Below are positions 49,701 to 62,908 of a stretch of 64,000 nt of DNA, one piece after another. The notes beneath the pieces are model-generated. The model saw only the letters and a program-made list of their open reading frames with translations. It searched no databases and had not been told where the DNA came from. The translations under genes and the position numbers were made by a program. Source of the stretch: Motacilla alba alba (lineage: Eukaryota > Chordata > Aves > Passeriformes > Motacillidae); assembly GCF_015832195.1 (NCBI RefSeq), contig NC_052028.1, positions 1,035,501 through 1,099,500 of the forward strand. Reading direction: 5' to 3'. Numbering within the stretch: the stretch's first letter is position 1; every line of letters starts with the position of its first letter.

Positions 49701-49830
49701 GATCACAGAATGGTTTGGACTGGAAGGCACCTTAAAGCACACCCAGTCCCAGCCCCCTGCCAGGGACAGGGATGGCACCATCAGATCAGGCTGCACAGGG
49801 CCCCAGCCCACCCCACCTTGGTGGGATCCC
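49701..49830 (-). mobile_element. CR1 LINE 3' end, minus strand
   Basis: The plus strand begins 'gatcacagaatggtttggac' and continues with 'ccccctgccagggacagg' and 'aggctgcacagggccccag'. This is a reverse-complement CR1 tail. The inner limit is uncertain because the sequence diverges after about 49,830. Confidence 0.85.
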
Positions 49831-51349
49831 ATAACCACGTCACACGTCTCAGCCCAGGGATGCCAAACAGGCAGCACCTGCCCCGGGATGGGGAACCCTC
49901 CCTGGTTTGCTCAGCACTGGGCTGGCAGAGCTGGAATTGCTCAGCCAGGAGATACAGACAGACCAAGGTCAGAGCAGAGCTGAGGACCAAACAGCATAGG
50001 GCTGTGAGGAGATGCAGGCCTTGCTGTGGGGAGGAGATGCCTTGCCTGGGCTACCCAGCTACTTTTGAGAAGGGATTTTCAAGGCTGGGATGTGCTCCTG
50101 CCCCAGTAACTACAGGTGAAATAGGTTTCTTCATAGGCTTTAAGGAAGCAAACATTCAAATTTTGCACCGATCCTTCAAGATGGAGAGGTTTGGGCAAGT
50201 CCCCATTAGGATTGGCTACTCCAGTAATAAGAGGTATGTATGCAGAAGCAGATTTCCATGTGACATTACAATACTGGCAGAAATCCTTATGCATTTAGAG
50301 CAGAAAAAAAGTGTTTCCAGTTGATATCTCAGAGAGAACTGGCACAAGCCCTGCAACAAAAGTACCTCCAGCTGGTGCTAGGTGGCTGTGCCAGGAGGAC
50401 TTGCAGGTCCTGTTCTACCTTGTCTAGCAGGGGCCATGCCTGCCCTGTGAGCAGGACAGATGTGGCACGTCACATCAGATCAGCACGGAGCTCAGAGCAC
50501 TCACACCAGTCCTGCACCTGCCCTGACTCACAACAAAACTGAGCACGAGGCTCCCAGCAGTGGGAGCCACCCCAGCCATGGCCACTGCTGTCCCCTCAGG
50601 GGTCCCTCCTTGGCCCCAGGACACACAGCTGGGCAGGGACAGCAGCCATAACCCCCAAAGGCTTGTCCTCCAAGAGCCACTAAGGGGATACTGCTCTTTC
50701 CAGGGGCTCCAGGTCTGCTTCCTTCATTTATTTGCTGTCTAAAGCCAGTGTGAGGGTTGAGAGCAGCAGCTTTCCCAGCACATTTGTTGCTGGGATTGAC
50801 CTTGCCTGTCGGTGGGCAGGAGTGACTCTGCTGAGCACCAGGCAGGAAGAGCAGGACTATCCTGAGCTGTCAGGAATTTCCAGCAGATGTCACTTGCCAA
50901 GTCTGAACATGAAGGACAGAGAGAAGAGGAAGAGAAGCTGGTCCCACTGTGGGGACCCAGCCTTGCTCCAAGACCATGAGGAAAGTAAGGTCCTGGATCC
51001 CTGCAAGGTTAGGAACATTGTTCAGGCAGCGAGTCCCTCCTCACACAGCACTGTATGAAACAATCCCTTGCTTTGTAACTCCTGGCACAGGGGTAACACT
51101 TGGCCTCAGATCCCCTTTTCAATTCCTCACACTCTTTGATTTTCTGCTTTCTGTGTCCAGGGCCAAAATTGACCTCATGCATCACAACCCTCTGGTTTGT
51201 GCTGCTGAGCAGCACCTTCCCTGCTCCCTGCTGCACCTGGCTGGAGATTCTTAACATATTTCTTTTGATCTGGGTTTTTCAAAGAGCAGTGCAGGTTTTT
51301 CAAATCCTAACAGAGCACTATTTGAAGCAGACAGGCTGTTGTAGGAATC
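49831..51349. other. Unique non-coding sequence
   Basis: No gene or repeat is recognised. The segment at 50,110-50,330 is AT-richer and stays open in one plus-strand frame, without recognisable domains. Confidence 0.5.
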
Positions 51350-51435
51350 TCACAGAAACACAGAATGGTTTGGGTTGGAAGGCACTTTACAGATCACCCC
51401 ATTCCAACCCCCTGCCATGGGCAGGGACACCACAA
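51350..51435 (-). mobile_element. CR1 LINE 3' tail, short, minus strand
   Basis: The sequence 'acacagaatggtttgggttg' followed by 'ccattccaaccccctgccat' and 'gggcagggacacc' is a well-preserved CR1 terminal segment. Only about 85 bases are recognisable, making it a severely truncated insertion. Confidence 0.92.
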
Positions 51436-51848
51436 TGGGTTCCTGCAATGGAGAGCAGGCTTTGCTGCCACTGGGGAACTGCACACCCAGTTGCTGGCAC
51501 TGCAGTTGTCCACTGTCTGTGCTGGTCTCACAGGGGTGGGGAGGATGCACTGCCTGGGGAGAGGCTGCTGTGAAGGTGGGGTGAGGCTGGGGACAGGTGT
51601 CCTGCCTTGCTGTACATTGTGGTGACCACAAAACCCCACACTTTGCATCACATCTCTGTCCCTAACCTCAGCTTATCACCCTCTGCATCGTAATTTACAC
51701 TCAGAGTTCTCCAGAGTTGAAAACAGTGAAGAAAAACAGCTCTGAAAGCACGAGCGAGTGTGGGAGTTTGATTTGAAGTCAGGAATGGTGTCAGCACTTG
51801 CAGCTCTGCTGTGACTGCAGCAGAACAAAGTCCCCTCTGAAGGGCAGA
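51436..51848. other. Unique non-coding sequence
   Basis: Nothing is recognised. A long minus-strand frame (52,740 to 51,676) passes through. It opens on GTG and crosses the minisatellite that follows. Confidence 0.5.
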
Positions 51849-52057
51849 TGTCCCTCAGCCCTGGGTGTCCCTGGGTGTCCCTGCCTGTCCCTGGGTGTAG
51901 CTGTGTGTCCCTGTGTGTCCCTGGCTGTCCCTGTGTGTCCCTGTGTGTCCCTGTGTGTCCCAGTCTGTCCCTGTGTGTCCCTGGGTGTAGCTGTCTGTCT
52001 GTCCCTGTGTGTCCCTGGGTGTAGCTGTCTGTCTGTCCCTGTGTGTCCGTGTGTGCA
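51849..52057 (+). repeat. 10-bp minisatellite with 34-bp higher-order units
   Basis: TGTCCCTG-type decamers run in exact 10-base register from about 51,861 to 51,990. A 34-base composite containing GTGTAGCTGTCTGTC then repeats, with unit starts at 51,966, 52,000 and 52,034. The array is CT/GT-rich on the plus strand. The threonine-, glutamine- and aspartate-rich frames on the minus strand are by-products of the repeat. Confidence 0.93.
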
Positions 52058-55000
52058 GAGGTCAGAGCAGGCCCAGGCTCTGCTCCAGCCCCAGCAATGG
52101 CCCCAGAGCCACGGGCAGGGCCTGAGCCCAGGAGCTGCCCCTGCCCGGGAGGCAGAACTGCTGCCCTGGGCAGTGCCAGCCCTGAGCAGATGGTGCAGAG
52201 GCTGTGGAGTGTCCCTGCCTGGGGACATTGCAGAGCTGTGAGCACACCCTGCTGTGCCCTGAGCTCTGGGGTGGCCCTGCTGGAGCAGGGAGGTGGCACC
52301 AGGGGAGCCCTGTGGTCCCTCAGCCTGACCCACTCTGGGATTCTGAGATTCAGAGGGATGGCCCATGGCTGTGCTCTGGAGGCACAGACAGCTTCCACAG
52401 GCCTTCCCCTACAGGACTGGACACAGTGCAACTGTCCACACCATGGACAGGACAATCTCCAATGCGATTTATCCGCCCTCAGCTCCAGAATTTGTTTCCC
52501 CAATGGAAAATGCCACATGGAAATGGATTGACTTTCCTTAACCCCTACTGAACACAGCAAAATTGGCCACTGAATTGCCTGGAAGGTGCACACAGAGGAC
52601 ACTCCACAGCTCCTCCAGGACAGGAGATAAGCGTGGGCAGGACACACAGCCCTGGCCTTGGATTGCAGGGAAGGGACACTCGTGCCCACAGGCTCCTGAC
52701 AGACCCGACCCAAGGGAACCTGCTGCCCTTCCTGGTGCACAGCACTGTTGTGCTGCTGTGAGAAATGTGTTAAAAATCCCTTGGCTACCAGGATGGAGTG
52801 TTGGGATGGATGCAGAACAATCCCATTGGCTTTGTGCTCTCTCCAGCACCATTTCCTCCGTGAGACACCAGCTCCCCCACCTCGCGGGTGAGCTTCCTAT
52901 GGCCCGTCCAGCCCTTGTTCCTGACTTCACCTCCCTGCAGGGTGCAGCCCAGCGACCCCATAAATCCCTGCTGCATGGCTTGCCAGAGGTGCTTTTGCAA
53001 ACAGCAGGCAGAGTGGGAGCAGGAGGCAGATCCATGCTGCAGGGCTGTGCCAAGGCCATGCCAGCTCTCTGCAGTGGTGACAGAGATGCACATCCCACAC
53101 CACCTCCCAGCTCCAGGCTGCCACTGCACCTGCTGTGTGTGCAGAGGGATTCATGGGGAGCCACGAGCTCAGATACCCCACTCTGAGCAACACAAGGCTT
53201 TGCACAGGCTCCTCTGCAGCAAAACAACCAGAGCTGAGGCTGAAAGGGTACAGGGCACCAGTGCTGGTCCTGCTCGTGCCCACAGCAGCATGCCCAGCTC
53301 CTCTGAGCAGACAGAAACAGGAGGGACCAGAGTAGCAGCTATGAATACACACTGGGAACCCGGTGAAACTGCTCATGTCGAGCCTGGCACCTCAAGATCA
53401 TATTAGGAGATAATAATTTCACTTGGCATTGTCTGGAGGCAAACAGAGCCAAGGTTCTGCAGAGGCTGTGACAATGTGAGCACCAGAGGCAGGATTTTCC
53501 AAACCACCCAGGAGACGTAGGGATAAACCTGCCATGACTTTTCAGGATGCCTCTGATCCCCAGCCAGATGCACAATGTCTGGCACACCAAGCCACAGAAT
53601 CCCAGCTCCTGCTGCACGAGCCCTTTCCCCAGCCCTGCTCCATCCCCAGGCTCAGCCGGACCCCCAGACTTCTCATTTTCTCCCTAACATTCACCTGCCC
53701 CACATTCCTGAGACACATGCCAGTGACCTCAGGACATGGCAGAGGACACAGTGCTGGTGCCAGGCCGAGGGGAGGCTGCCAGGCATCCACACAAACCCAG
53801 CCCATATTTACCTGCACTCCCTCTGGAGCCTCCTCCACACCTGAATCCTCATCCTAATCTGGGACCCAACACTCCTCAGAGGGGCTTCTCTGGGCCACAG
53901 AGACACTGCCTCTGATGACAGGGGAGCAGGTTTGTTGCTAAATGTGACCTTTTTGATTGCAGCACACCAAGAGAAGGAGCCAGAAACTGTCACAAGTATC
54001 AGGGGGCAAAAATGAGCCCCTGGGCCAGGGCACAGGACCCAGCTCTGCTTCATCCCTTTGCCTGCTGGATGTGCTGCTGTGGCTGTCCCTTGGGATACCA
54101 CACATGCTCACACTGTCCTGGCCATCCTTCCATCTCCCTTTCTGATTCAAAAAGTGATTTGAAGCTTTGAGCAGATACTTGAAGCAAGCTGAATGCTGTT
54201 CTCAAAGCAAAAAGAGCCCCCAAAGCCTTCTTCCCCGGCAAAAAGACAGGTTTGCTTGGAGAAGAATGGAATTGCACTTTGGACTTGCTTCTTTTTCATG
54301 TTTTATGTTTTCCAAGCACTGCATAGGATTAGCTGGTTAATTAATACTTAGTAATATCCTCACAGATGGAGAGAGCTTCCAAGAACTCAAGGTAAAATAT
54401 TTTAGCAATACAGATTTGTGCCAACCTAAATTTATAGTCTTAAACGTAATGAGATTAGTAACAAGGGGGAAAAGAAACCAGGATGAGAGTAATAAAATAC
54501 AGGTCCTTTCTACTCACAGACTGGTCTCTCTGCCTTTGGAAGTCCCATCCTCACCATACACAGCAAGAAGGTTTAAATTCATTCATTTTTAATCAAGCCC
54601 ATGTCTGATACAAATCTGCAGGATTTGTGGCCACTTGTGCCACTGTGCCCAAGCAGTCCCTGCCAGAGCTCCCAAAAGGGCTCGGCACGGCCCAAGCCTC
54701 CCATGTAGGAGGGAGAATGAAGCCGGCTCAGCCACAGTCCATTCCCACCTCCACATCTGCAGATCTTACAAAATTTTCCTGCTCAAAACCAGATAGAAAA
54801 ATAAAAAGCACTGAAAGGATCCAGAGGGGGTCAGTAAACATTTCATTTGGAAACGTTTCTTTCCATGCCAACCTTTTCAGCTACTTTCAGCAGAAGTTCA
54901 GTTGAACTGTTTTGACAGAGATTTTGAAGGTTGCACCAAGATGAAATTTTTCATCAGATTTACACTAAAAAATGTAAAAATAAGGTATAGAATCAAAGCT

Positions 55001-55966
55001 GGATGCAGCTCAGGTTGAGTTTGCTTTTGGCAGGGGGGCACAACAGATGATCCCCACGGCTCCTTCCAGCCTGAATTTTTTCCATGTTTCCATGCAAACT
55101 ATTTTAAAACGCTTTCAAATATTTTGTCAGGAGGAACCTTCTGAAAAAATATCCTTTTCATCAACAGGTAATCTAAGCAGTAAAAGAGCACTTCACTTGA
55201 GAAATGCCTCTGAGCTCAGGGGGCTCAGTAACTTCATCTGCTCATGGCTGCCTGATTCAAACTCAGCTTCTCTTGGAATTACACAGCCCTCTGCTCAGGC
55301 CAGCTAGAGAGGGGAAATCCCAGGTAATCACACAGGGATGGATTTTATCCCGTGTCCCATGTGCAGCTTGCCCAGCATGGGCTAGAAGAGCCAATATAAT
55401 AGGGATGGCAGCACACTGAGCAGCTTCAGGGTCTGGATGAGCCCCAGGAGGTGCTCCCTGGGGGTGCAGGGGCTGCCCACAGCCTGCTGTGCTGGCTGCA
55501 GTATCAGCCCTGGTTTTTGTCCTTCCCCAGAGCAACATCCTGTCCCTCTGGGGGCGAGGATATGCCCACGGTGCCAGTGCCACTCACCATACCCATTCAT
55601 GGCTGCCAGGCCCTTTGCCCCAGGAATGTCACCTCTAGGGCTGGTGGGATCCCTGGGCAGAGCTATCAGTGGGTGTGGGAGAGGCAGAGGTGCACAGCTG
55701 CTGCTGGGCACAGCCAGCCCCAGGAGGGCACAGCAGGGCCTCACCTGGAGCCAGGGCAGCTGGGCTGGCATTGCTCCTGCTACCTGGTGTCCTGATGGCG
55801 AGCAGAATTGTGACAGACTGGTGGGAGAAACAACCCCAATTCTCTGTGGAATTTCCTGAGGAATTAGGAATAATTAAAGGCACTAGGAGGTCTCCTTACT
55901 GGAGCACCACTCTCCATCCTGGGGAAGAGCAACCCTGGAGCAGCCCATGGGAGGGCTCCTTTTCCT
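52058..55966. other. Unique non-coding sequence
   Basis: No gene is recognised. Minus-strand frames across 52,538-53,376 stay open for 150-230 codons but match nothing known. Bases 54,290-54,600 are AT-rich and repeat-free. A short CR1-like phrase at 55,035-55,080 is listed separately. Confidence 0.45.
55030..55085 (+). mobile_element. Possible CR1 LINE tail remnant
   Basis: The phrase 'gatgatccccacggctcctt' followed by 'ccagcctgaatttttt' resembles the last 50 bases of a CR1 3' UTR. The evidence is one short, diverged match. Confidence 0.35.
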
Positions 55967-56160
55967 ATCACAGAATGGTTTGGATTAAAAGGGACCTCTA
56001 AAGCTCATCCAGTCCAGCTGCCCTGCCATGGGCAGGGACACATTTCACCGGACCAGGCTGAGCAGAGTTCCATCCAACCTGGCCTTTAATGTCACCAGGG
56101 ATGGGGCATCTACTCCCCTATCATGGGAGGACAAGGAACATCCACGGGGCAATTCAGGGA
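55967..56160 (-). mobile_element. CR1 LINE 3' end, minus strand
   Basis: The plus strand begins 'tatcacagaatggtttggat' and continues through 'ccctgccatgggcagggac', 'ccatccaacctggcctttaa' and 'caccagggatggggcatct'. This is the reverse complement of a CR1 tail. Its inner limit is approximate. Confidence 0.9.
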
Positions 56161-58899
56161 TGATAAAAATTCCAGTTTCTCCACAAGGGAGGGAAAGCTC
56201 CTGCCTTGGCCAGGGGACAGCAATGCTGCTCCCTGCTGAGGACAGCCTGGCCAGGTAGACATGGCCTTTCCTGAGGTGCTCCCAAAGACTGGCTGCTCCT
56301 TTGATCCTGCTCAAGGAAAGATGATCCTTTGAGCAGGAGCATCCTGCAGCCTTCCCAGCTGTGCAGGACTATCATCTCAGTTACACCTAAAATAGAGCAG
56401 AGCCTTTGCCTCTTTCACTTTGTGTGGAGACAGCGATAATTAGAACAAAGAGGAGCCTGAACTTTGCAGTGATGGGAACTTCAGTGAGGAGGAATCACAC
56501 TGGCAGGAAAATCAATCCTCTGCAAAAAGGGAAAAGAAAAAACCCAACCCATGAGGCCAGAGCTCTTCAATGAGACTAACAGCATGTTCAGCCCAATTTG
56601 GGGGCCCCAATTAGACAGCTCAGATTAAACAAAGACTGGCAGAACATCTGCCTGAAAAAAAAAGAAATCTGACCTAAATAAGATATTTTCAAAGATGAGA
56701 TCAGCATGGAGAGCAGCTGTGGCCTGCACATCCACTCTCAGCTGGGTCTAGGTCTGCACCAAGCAGCTCCATCCTGCTCTGGCTGGCCACAGCAGCACTG
56801 GGACCAGTGGCAGGAGGGCCAGGCCTGCAAGGGAGGCACAGCCATCAGGTGAGACATCCCAGAGGGAGTTAACGCAGCACACACTGCAGGAGTATTAATT
56901 CAGCCCTCTTGTTCATAATCCCAAGGATTTAATTTTAGAAATGACAGCTCATTGGGAATTACTCACTGAACCTGGAAACAACAGGCTGGAAGGAAGAAGT
57001 ACAAGCGCTCCTGCCAGCCACTGCTCAAAACCAGCAGGAGACAGGAGCCAGCCTGGAGAGGGAGCAGAGCCACCACCTTCAGGGCCACTGGACCCAGACC
57101 AGCACTGCAGGACAGCCTGGAAAACTCTGGCAGCACCAAGGGGGCTGATGCAAAGTGCTGAGGAGGTGATAGAGAGCATCCAGCAGAGTGGGATCACTGC
57201 TACCAGCCATGCTCACCCACCCCATGGCCGGGGTCTCTGCTGCACGTGCAGCATCCCAGAGGCTGCTCTGCTCTCCTGCTCCAGAAGAATGAAGCCTCCA
57301 CCTGCCCACATGGCGCAGGAGCCTGAGCCAGGCACAGCACCCCCAAACTCCTGCAGTAAACTCAGTCCCTCAGTGATGGACACATTTGGGAATCAGCACA
57401 GGATACTGTGTGGCTTGGGTCTGTGGTGGGTCTTTTTCTGCTCCCCAACACCACTCGTCCCCTGCACACAGAGAGCTTGGGCAGCCCAGCCTATCACCCT
57501 CTGATCCTCAAATCAGCCCATCACCCTCTAACCCTCAAACCCTTCTGCCAGAGTTGGGAGCTCTGGGAATTCACCTGCAGCTCACTGGGAACGAGAGCAC
57601 AAGGAGAGGCTGTGTAAGCACCTCTTGGGCTCCTGCTGCACCAGTGCCTCAGAATCTGAGGCACAACCCCCTTCTGAGGCAGATCCAGACCTCAGTGCAG
57701 GCCAGCAGCATCCTCACAGCTTGCAGGAGAGCTCTGCCAGGGCAGGGAGCCCACGGAACCCTGCCAGGGGCAATGCAGCTCGCCCAGCACTTGCAAGCTG
57801 GAAGGGAGCTTCTGTGGGAGAGAAGTCACTGCCTGTGGAGTTAGGGGGCTGCAGGGGCTCAGGGATGTGTTTAGGGTGCCCTGCCTATCATCTCACAAGC
57901 TGTGTTACTGTACATCCCCTGCACCCTGCCCCTGCATCCTGCTGGGCTCTGCCAGGGATGAAGACCCAGCAATGCTGTCACCTCTGGATCCCAGCAATCA
58001 CCTCTGGGAAGGGGCCTGGGTGGGCTCGTGGAGGGGACCTCGGCTGGGACAGGGACTGCCACTGCCGCACAGGGGTTGTACCGCACCTGCAGGGCCTGGG
58101 AATGGAGAGCTCCAAATGCTAAATTCAGCCTCTTGTTTGTGGAAATACATCCTTGGGTTTCATAATGGCTTTTGTAGACTGTTAAATCCATCTGAGGTGT
58201 TTGGGGTGGACAGACGTTCTCCCAGCTCCGCAACCTACCTGGGGCTGGCCAGCATCACCCCCGGGCACGCTCCATCCTTCCTGCCGCCGGCAGCCTCAGG
58301 AAATGACACAGCCCTGCTGAACAACCTTGCTGTGACCCAGCCGCCCGGTCCGGAGGCAAGGATGGCCAGACACACACCACTCACTTGAACAAGAATTCCT
58401 CCGTCCCTCAGCATCACCTCCAGCCTCGCGGGGAGCCCGGATTCCCCACCCCAAAGGAGACCAGAGCACCGCCAGCCCCACGGGCTGCAGCCCACGCTCC
58501 CGATCTGAAATTCAATTAAGGCAAACATTATTTTGCTGTCACCCAGTCAGGAAGCATTGCAGCACCCTGCACACGGCATGCGGGGGGAGGAAAACAATTC
58601 CCCTGCAGCGGGAGGGGAGCGCTCCCTCCCAGTGACGCCCGATTGTGGCAACTTGCAAGGCAGCGTTTAGGTTAGAGCCGGGGTGTTGGTTAAATCCTCA
58701 GCTGAGTGTCACTGCTCAGCCCCCAGGCGGGGACAGGAGAGGGGACAGCCAGGCCTGGGGGGGGGGGGAGAGCAGCGGGGACAGAGAGGGGACAGCCCTC
58801 ACTCTGCTGGTGGTGAGGACCAGCCCAGGACCACTGGAATGCTCAGCTGCTGCTCCTGGGAGTGGGCACAGCACAGGGAAACCCCACCGAAGCTGAACC
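56161..58899. other. Unique non-coding sequence
   Basis: No gene or transposon is recognised. GC content and CpG frequency rise at about 58,230-58,680, without a clear island. A G12 run lies at 58,757-58,768. Confidence 0.5.
58757..58768 (+). repeat. G12 homopolymer
   Basis: There are twelve consecutive G bases. Length calls here are likely to be unreliable in sequencing. Confidence 0.9.
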
Positions 58900-59380
58900 A
58901 TCTCGCTCTCCCTCACCTCCAACCTGCAGCAGAAATTAGAGTGTAATTTCTGCAAAAATGATAAGTTTAATTTGAAAGGGCATAATTCTTAATTTATGTG
59001 TTGTCATGAACAAAGACAGCAAAAGTAGGTCATTTCATTATCTGCTGCCTGAGTATTTTGCCAAGGAGCCAAGACATAAAGCTAAACAAAATCATCACCC
59101 AAGGTTTGGGATTTGTTTGTGGAAAAAAAAAAATATTATGGTTATTTTTCTACTTGCTTGATTTGCACATCTTGGATAGCAGAGCATATTTAGCTTGGCT
59201 TTAAAGCATGCATTTATTGTGACTGTCATATTTGATAGTGCTGCCTATAGTCAAAGAGCAATCTTTCATGGATACACTGTCTCAATTTATAATTCAATAT
59301 CACAGCTTTGAGAACTCGTACAATAAGTCAGCCAACAACAAAAAGCCTAAAATGTCTGTATGCAAATAAACATGTCAGTG
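58900..59380. other. AT-rich repeat-free block, candidate conserved non-coding element
   Basis: This is an AT-rich stretch with no recognised repeat and stops in every frame, between GC-rich flanks with sharp composition edges. Content such as 'gctttaaagcatgcatttat' suggests regulatory rather than coding sequence. Conservation is untested, so the label is an inference from composition. Confidence 0.35.
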
Positions 59381-62078
59381 CATGAATGAGCACCTTCCAG
59401 GAAGGGCCTGCCAGCTCTCTCCTTGCTGCAAACCTCCCAGGCAGCTAAAGGACAGGAGGCATGAGCAGCCCAGCAGTCCCTGGGAGCCGTGCCCAGGTCC
59501 TGCCAGCCTCCCTGAGCCATTGGGGCGATGCTTCCAGGGCAGGGAGAGCAGCTCCCTGGCCAGGAACTGCACCACCTGTGCTGTGACTGCTCCAGGGAAC
59601 CCTCACTCATCACAGCAGGCACCTCACCCCTCTGAGCAGCACCCAGGGGCACCTCGGTCATCCTGAGAGTCACCAAGGCTTGGCTTTTCCTCAGAGCGCA
59701 GAGGAAGGACCTGCATCACCCTTGGGATGGGCACAGCCAGGCCTGGGTGAGCAGCAGTGGCTCAGGGAGAGCCTCCAGGGCACTGAATCCTGCTGCTCCC
59801 TGTGTGCACCAGCCCTGTGTGCCCCCAGCCCTCTGCCCACAGCTGGGAGCCCCCTGAAGCCCAAACCCTCAACCCTGTGGAATGATCCCAGCTCTGTGTC
59901 CTGGGCTCTTGACTGATCTCTGGGGCACTGCAGCCCCATGCTGGGGGTGTTTGAGTCTCCAGCCTCACCTCCTGCATGGTTCCACACTGCTACTACCTGG
60001 CTTCCCACTCTACCCAGTGTTACTGCACTGTGCTCAAGGCTGCTGATAAATAAACCTGTGGGCACCACAGCTCTGCTCGGCCCCAGGAACAATTCCTGTG
60101 ATGGTGAAGACACAAACCCACAGAGCACCCCAACCCCTGCTGAGATCCCAACCCCTGCTGCTCCCTTGGAAAGTGGCTCGATGAGAGGGAACAGCTGGAG
60201 CTTATCTATCCTGTGTCCATCTGCAGCCAAATTCGGGGTGGTTTGGGGCTGTCGTCAGGGATGCTGAGTGACAACCTCTGCTGTCACAAAACCTGTGCTT
60301 TTCCAGGGCAGAACATTCCGGAAGTGAGCATCCAGTGGGGATGGAGGAGGGGACCCCAAAACTGCCAGGGGTGAATCTCAGCTGCCCTGAGAGCACAGAG
60401 CTGGCTCAGCTGCTTGCAGGTGAGACAGACCCTCCTGATCCCTATGCCAGGGCCAGGCAGTGGATCTGGTACTCAGCCTCCCATGGAGGGCAATTCCTGC
60501 AGATGGGGGTGGGGGTAGGGGGTGGCTGCAAAACCCTCACCTGGCTCAGGAACCACCAGCAGGGCCTTGAGAGCAAAGCTGTGCCATTGGCATGAACACC
60601 CACTGCTCATTCTGCCTCCAGAGTGTGGCAGCTCCAGCAGATTTTGGCAGATTGTTTGCAATCAGTCAACAAAGAGTGGAGAAAACTCTAAATCTTGAGC
60701 AATTCTGATCACAGCTGAGGAAATTGTGGCATTCTCAGACAACAAGAGGCTCAGTGACTTGAGGATGCTGTGAATTACTGCTTTAGTCTGCACAGGGAAA
60801 CTACCTGGCCACCTCCTGCCATCACCAGGGGATGATTCATGGTTTTCCTTCTTCAGCACTTGGTGGTGGAGAAGTCCTCATCAGCTTTGAAGCTCTGCTC
60901 CACCTGCTTGTTATTGCCCAGGTTTAGGAGCTCCGTGGGCAGGCACAATGTGACCCAGCTCAGCCCAAGGAGCTCCAGAGATAATCAGTGCTTTCTACCT
61001 TGGTCCTCATTAGACCTGCATCCCCTAATTCCCCTGAGAGGAGGTTTGGAGGAGGTTTCACAGAGCTTGACCCAAGTCCTCCCTTTTCAAGCCAAGGTGA
61101 TGATCTGGCAGAGTAAAGATTCAATTGCACAGAGCCCTAAAGGACATCCTGTGGTCATTGTGCCTCCTCTAAGACATGGATTTCATTTCCAGTGGGCTGG
61201 ATCCTGATGAATGCTGAGCACTTGCATTTTTTCACAGCAGACAGCCCGATCTATGAGCATTAAATAAGAGTGAACAGTTTTTCTTTTGCCCACTGACGTA
61301 TAAAATGGGTTTGTGTGAGGATTAGGGAGCAGAGGTGGGAAACATCTTTATCTGCTAATGATCCCGTGAATTATACATGTTTAGTATTCATGCATCTGAA
61401 GGAGAGGCAAACATAGCCATTTTATGTGGAATGACCTTTACCAGCAGCCAATACATTTACATTTAATTTAGAATTACAATTACTGGGTCAACTTGGGAGC
61501 AAGTGGAACTTAGATTTATGGAGAAGAGACAAAAACTGTTCTTTCTGCCTTCACCAGCAAAACACAGATTTTTCCCTTAAATAACCCCCTCAAACCTGAT
61601 GTCCAGCAGGGACCTGGAGCATTCCCAATGCATTTGAGCAGCAGCACTTATGCATTTTGGCTGGGTGAAATGTGGGGACTGTGAGTTTGGTCCATTGCCC
61701 ATCAGAGCGTGGCTCGGGCTTTGGTCGGCCAGAACCAAGGAGCTTCCATTGCCCACTGCTGCATGTGGGAAGGAGCCAGAGGCAGCACCTGAGGGGTAGC
61801 ATCTCCCCTTGGACCCTGGGAAATGGCCTTGGCTCTGGGCCCGCCTTCTGGGGTGGAGCAGCTGCCTCCCAGCCTGTAAAGGCAGCGATTGTGCAGGGCC
61901 AGCTCAGCTCCTGTGCGTGTGCTGGAGAGCTTCCTTTGGGCTTGTCACGCTCTGGAGGGGTGGCCCTGGCGGGAGGGGACCCAGCAGGACCTTTCCTCAG
62001 TGACCCTTCCTGTACATCCAGCCAGGCTTGTCCCGCTCACAGCTTGTTCAGGTAACCACCCTAAGGGGCTCTGAGGTG
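59381..62078. other. Unique non-coding sequence, AT-rich at 61,240-61,600
   Basis: No gene is recognised. The block at 61,240-61,600 is AT-rich, repeat-free and stop-dense. A 'gataaataaacctg' motif at about 60,046 might be an old LTR polyadenylation region, but no LTR boundaries are visible. Confidence 0.45.

Positions 62079-62133
<55 letters not shown>
62079..62133 (+). repeat. (TAA)n trinucleotide microsatellite, about 18 units
   Basis: About 55 bases of uninterrupted TAA/AAT units are flanked by unique sequence. The array encodes poly-isoleucine on the plus strand and poly-leucine on the minus strand in some frames, which creates spurious frames across it. Confidence 0.98.
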
Positions 62134-62134
<1 letters not shown>

Positions 62135-62908
62135 CAACAACCACTGCATCTTGACAGTTTTATTGCAAGTGTTCCTGCCTGTACTGACCCATGGCTGCTG
62201 GTCATCGATGGGGTCTGGTGGCACCAGGGCACCTCTGGGTGTTTGGGAAGGTTTAGGAATGGTGTCCCTGTCACCGTGTCACAGCTTCCTGCAGAACTGG
62301 GAGGAGAGGGGACGTGCGGCTCTAGCAAAGGGACTTCCTAGAGTGCAGGGAAAAAGGAGCAAACGCCCTGTGCCAGGCAGTAACTCAGCACCCCCGGCCC
62401 CAAACCAGCAAATTCAGCTGATGTTTAATGCACACACGAAGAGCACAAAGTCCAGCACAGCCTGGGAGCCCACGGCACAAACCCCCGCACGTGAGGAGCC
62501 CTCTCTTACGCCTCCAGAGCCTCTCCTGTATTTCTTCCCGAGCCCTGCGAGGTGCCAGCAGACCGTGCCACCTTGAGCTCAGCGATCACCAAGCTCTGCA
62601 GGCAGTAAAGAGCGATTTCCCGTTCCAGCCCCCGCGTGTGCCGTGGATGGAGCGCGGGAGCGGCCCCGGGCTGCCCTGCCCAGAGAGAGCCCTGCCGGTG
62701 CCCAGAGAGAGCCCTGCCGGTGCCCAGAGCCCCGCGGTGCCCTGCGACAGCCGGCACCCTTGTCCAGGCTGGGAAAAGCCCTCTGGCATTGCTGCTGTCC
62801 CTGGAACCACGCAGCCAGCGCAGGGCTACCCAGCCCCACTGCTGGGCCGTGCACTGGCCATGGCCAGCCTCTGCCCTGTGGCCCCAAGGGCACGTGAGAC
62901 AGCCCGCG
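62134..62908. other. Unique GC-rich sequence
   Basis: No gene is recognised. GC content and CpG frequency rise from about 62,600 onward. A two-copy 22-bp duplication is listed separately. Confidence 0.5.
62680..62723 (+). repeat. 22-bp tandem duplication
   Basis: Two exact copies of a 22-base unit (core GAGAGCCCTGCCGGTGC) lie head to tail at 62,680 and 62,702, followed by the first six bases of a third. Confidence 0.9.

Noticed and set aside
51676..52740. A 354-codon minus-strand frame.
   Set aside because: It opens on GTG, runs through the decamer minisatellite and shows no recognisable domain.
59980..60110. A possible LTR or gene end with 'gataaataaacctg'.
   Set aside because: There are no boundaries, no duplication and no coding sequence upstream. 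It is one common hexamer in unique sequence.
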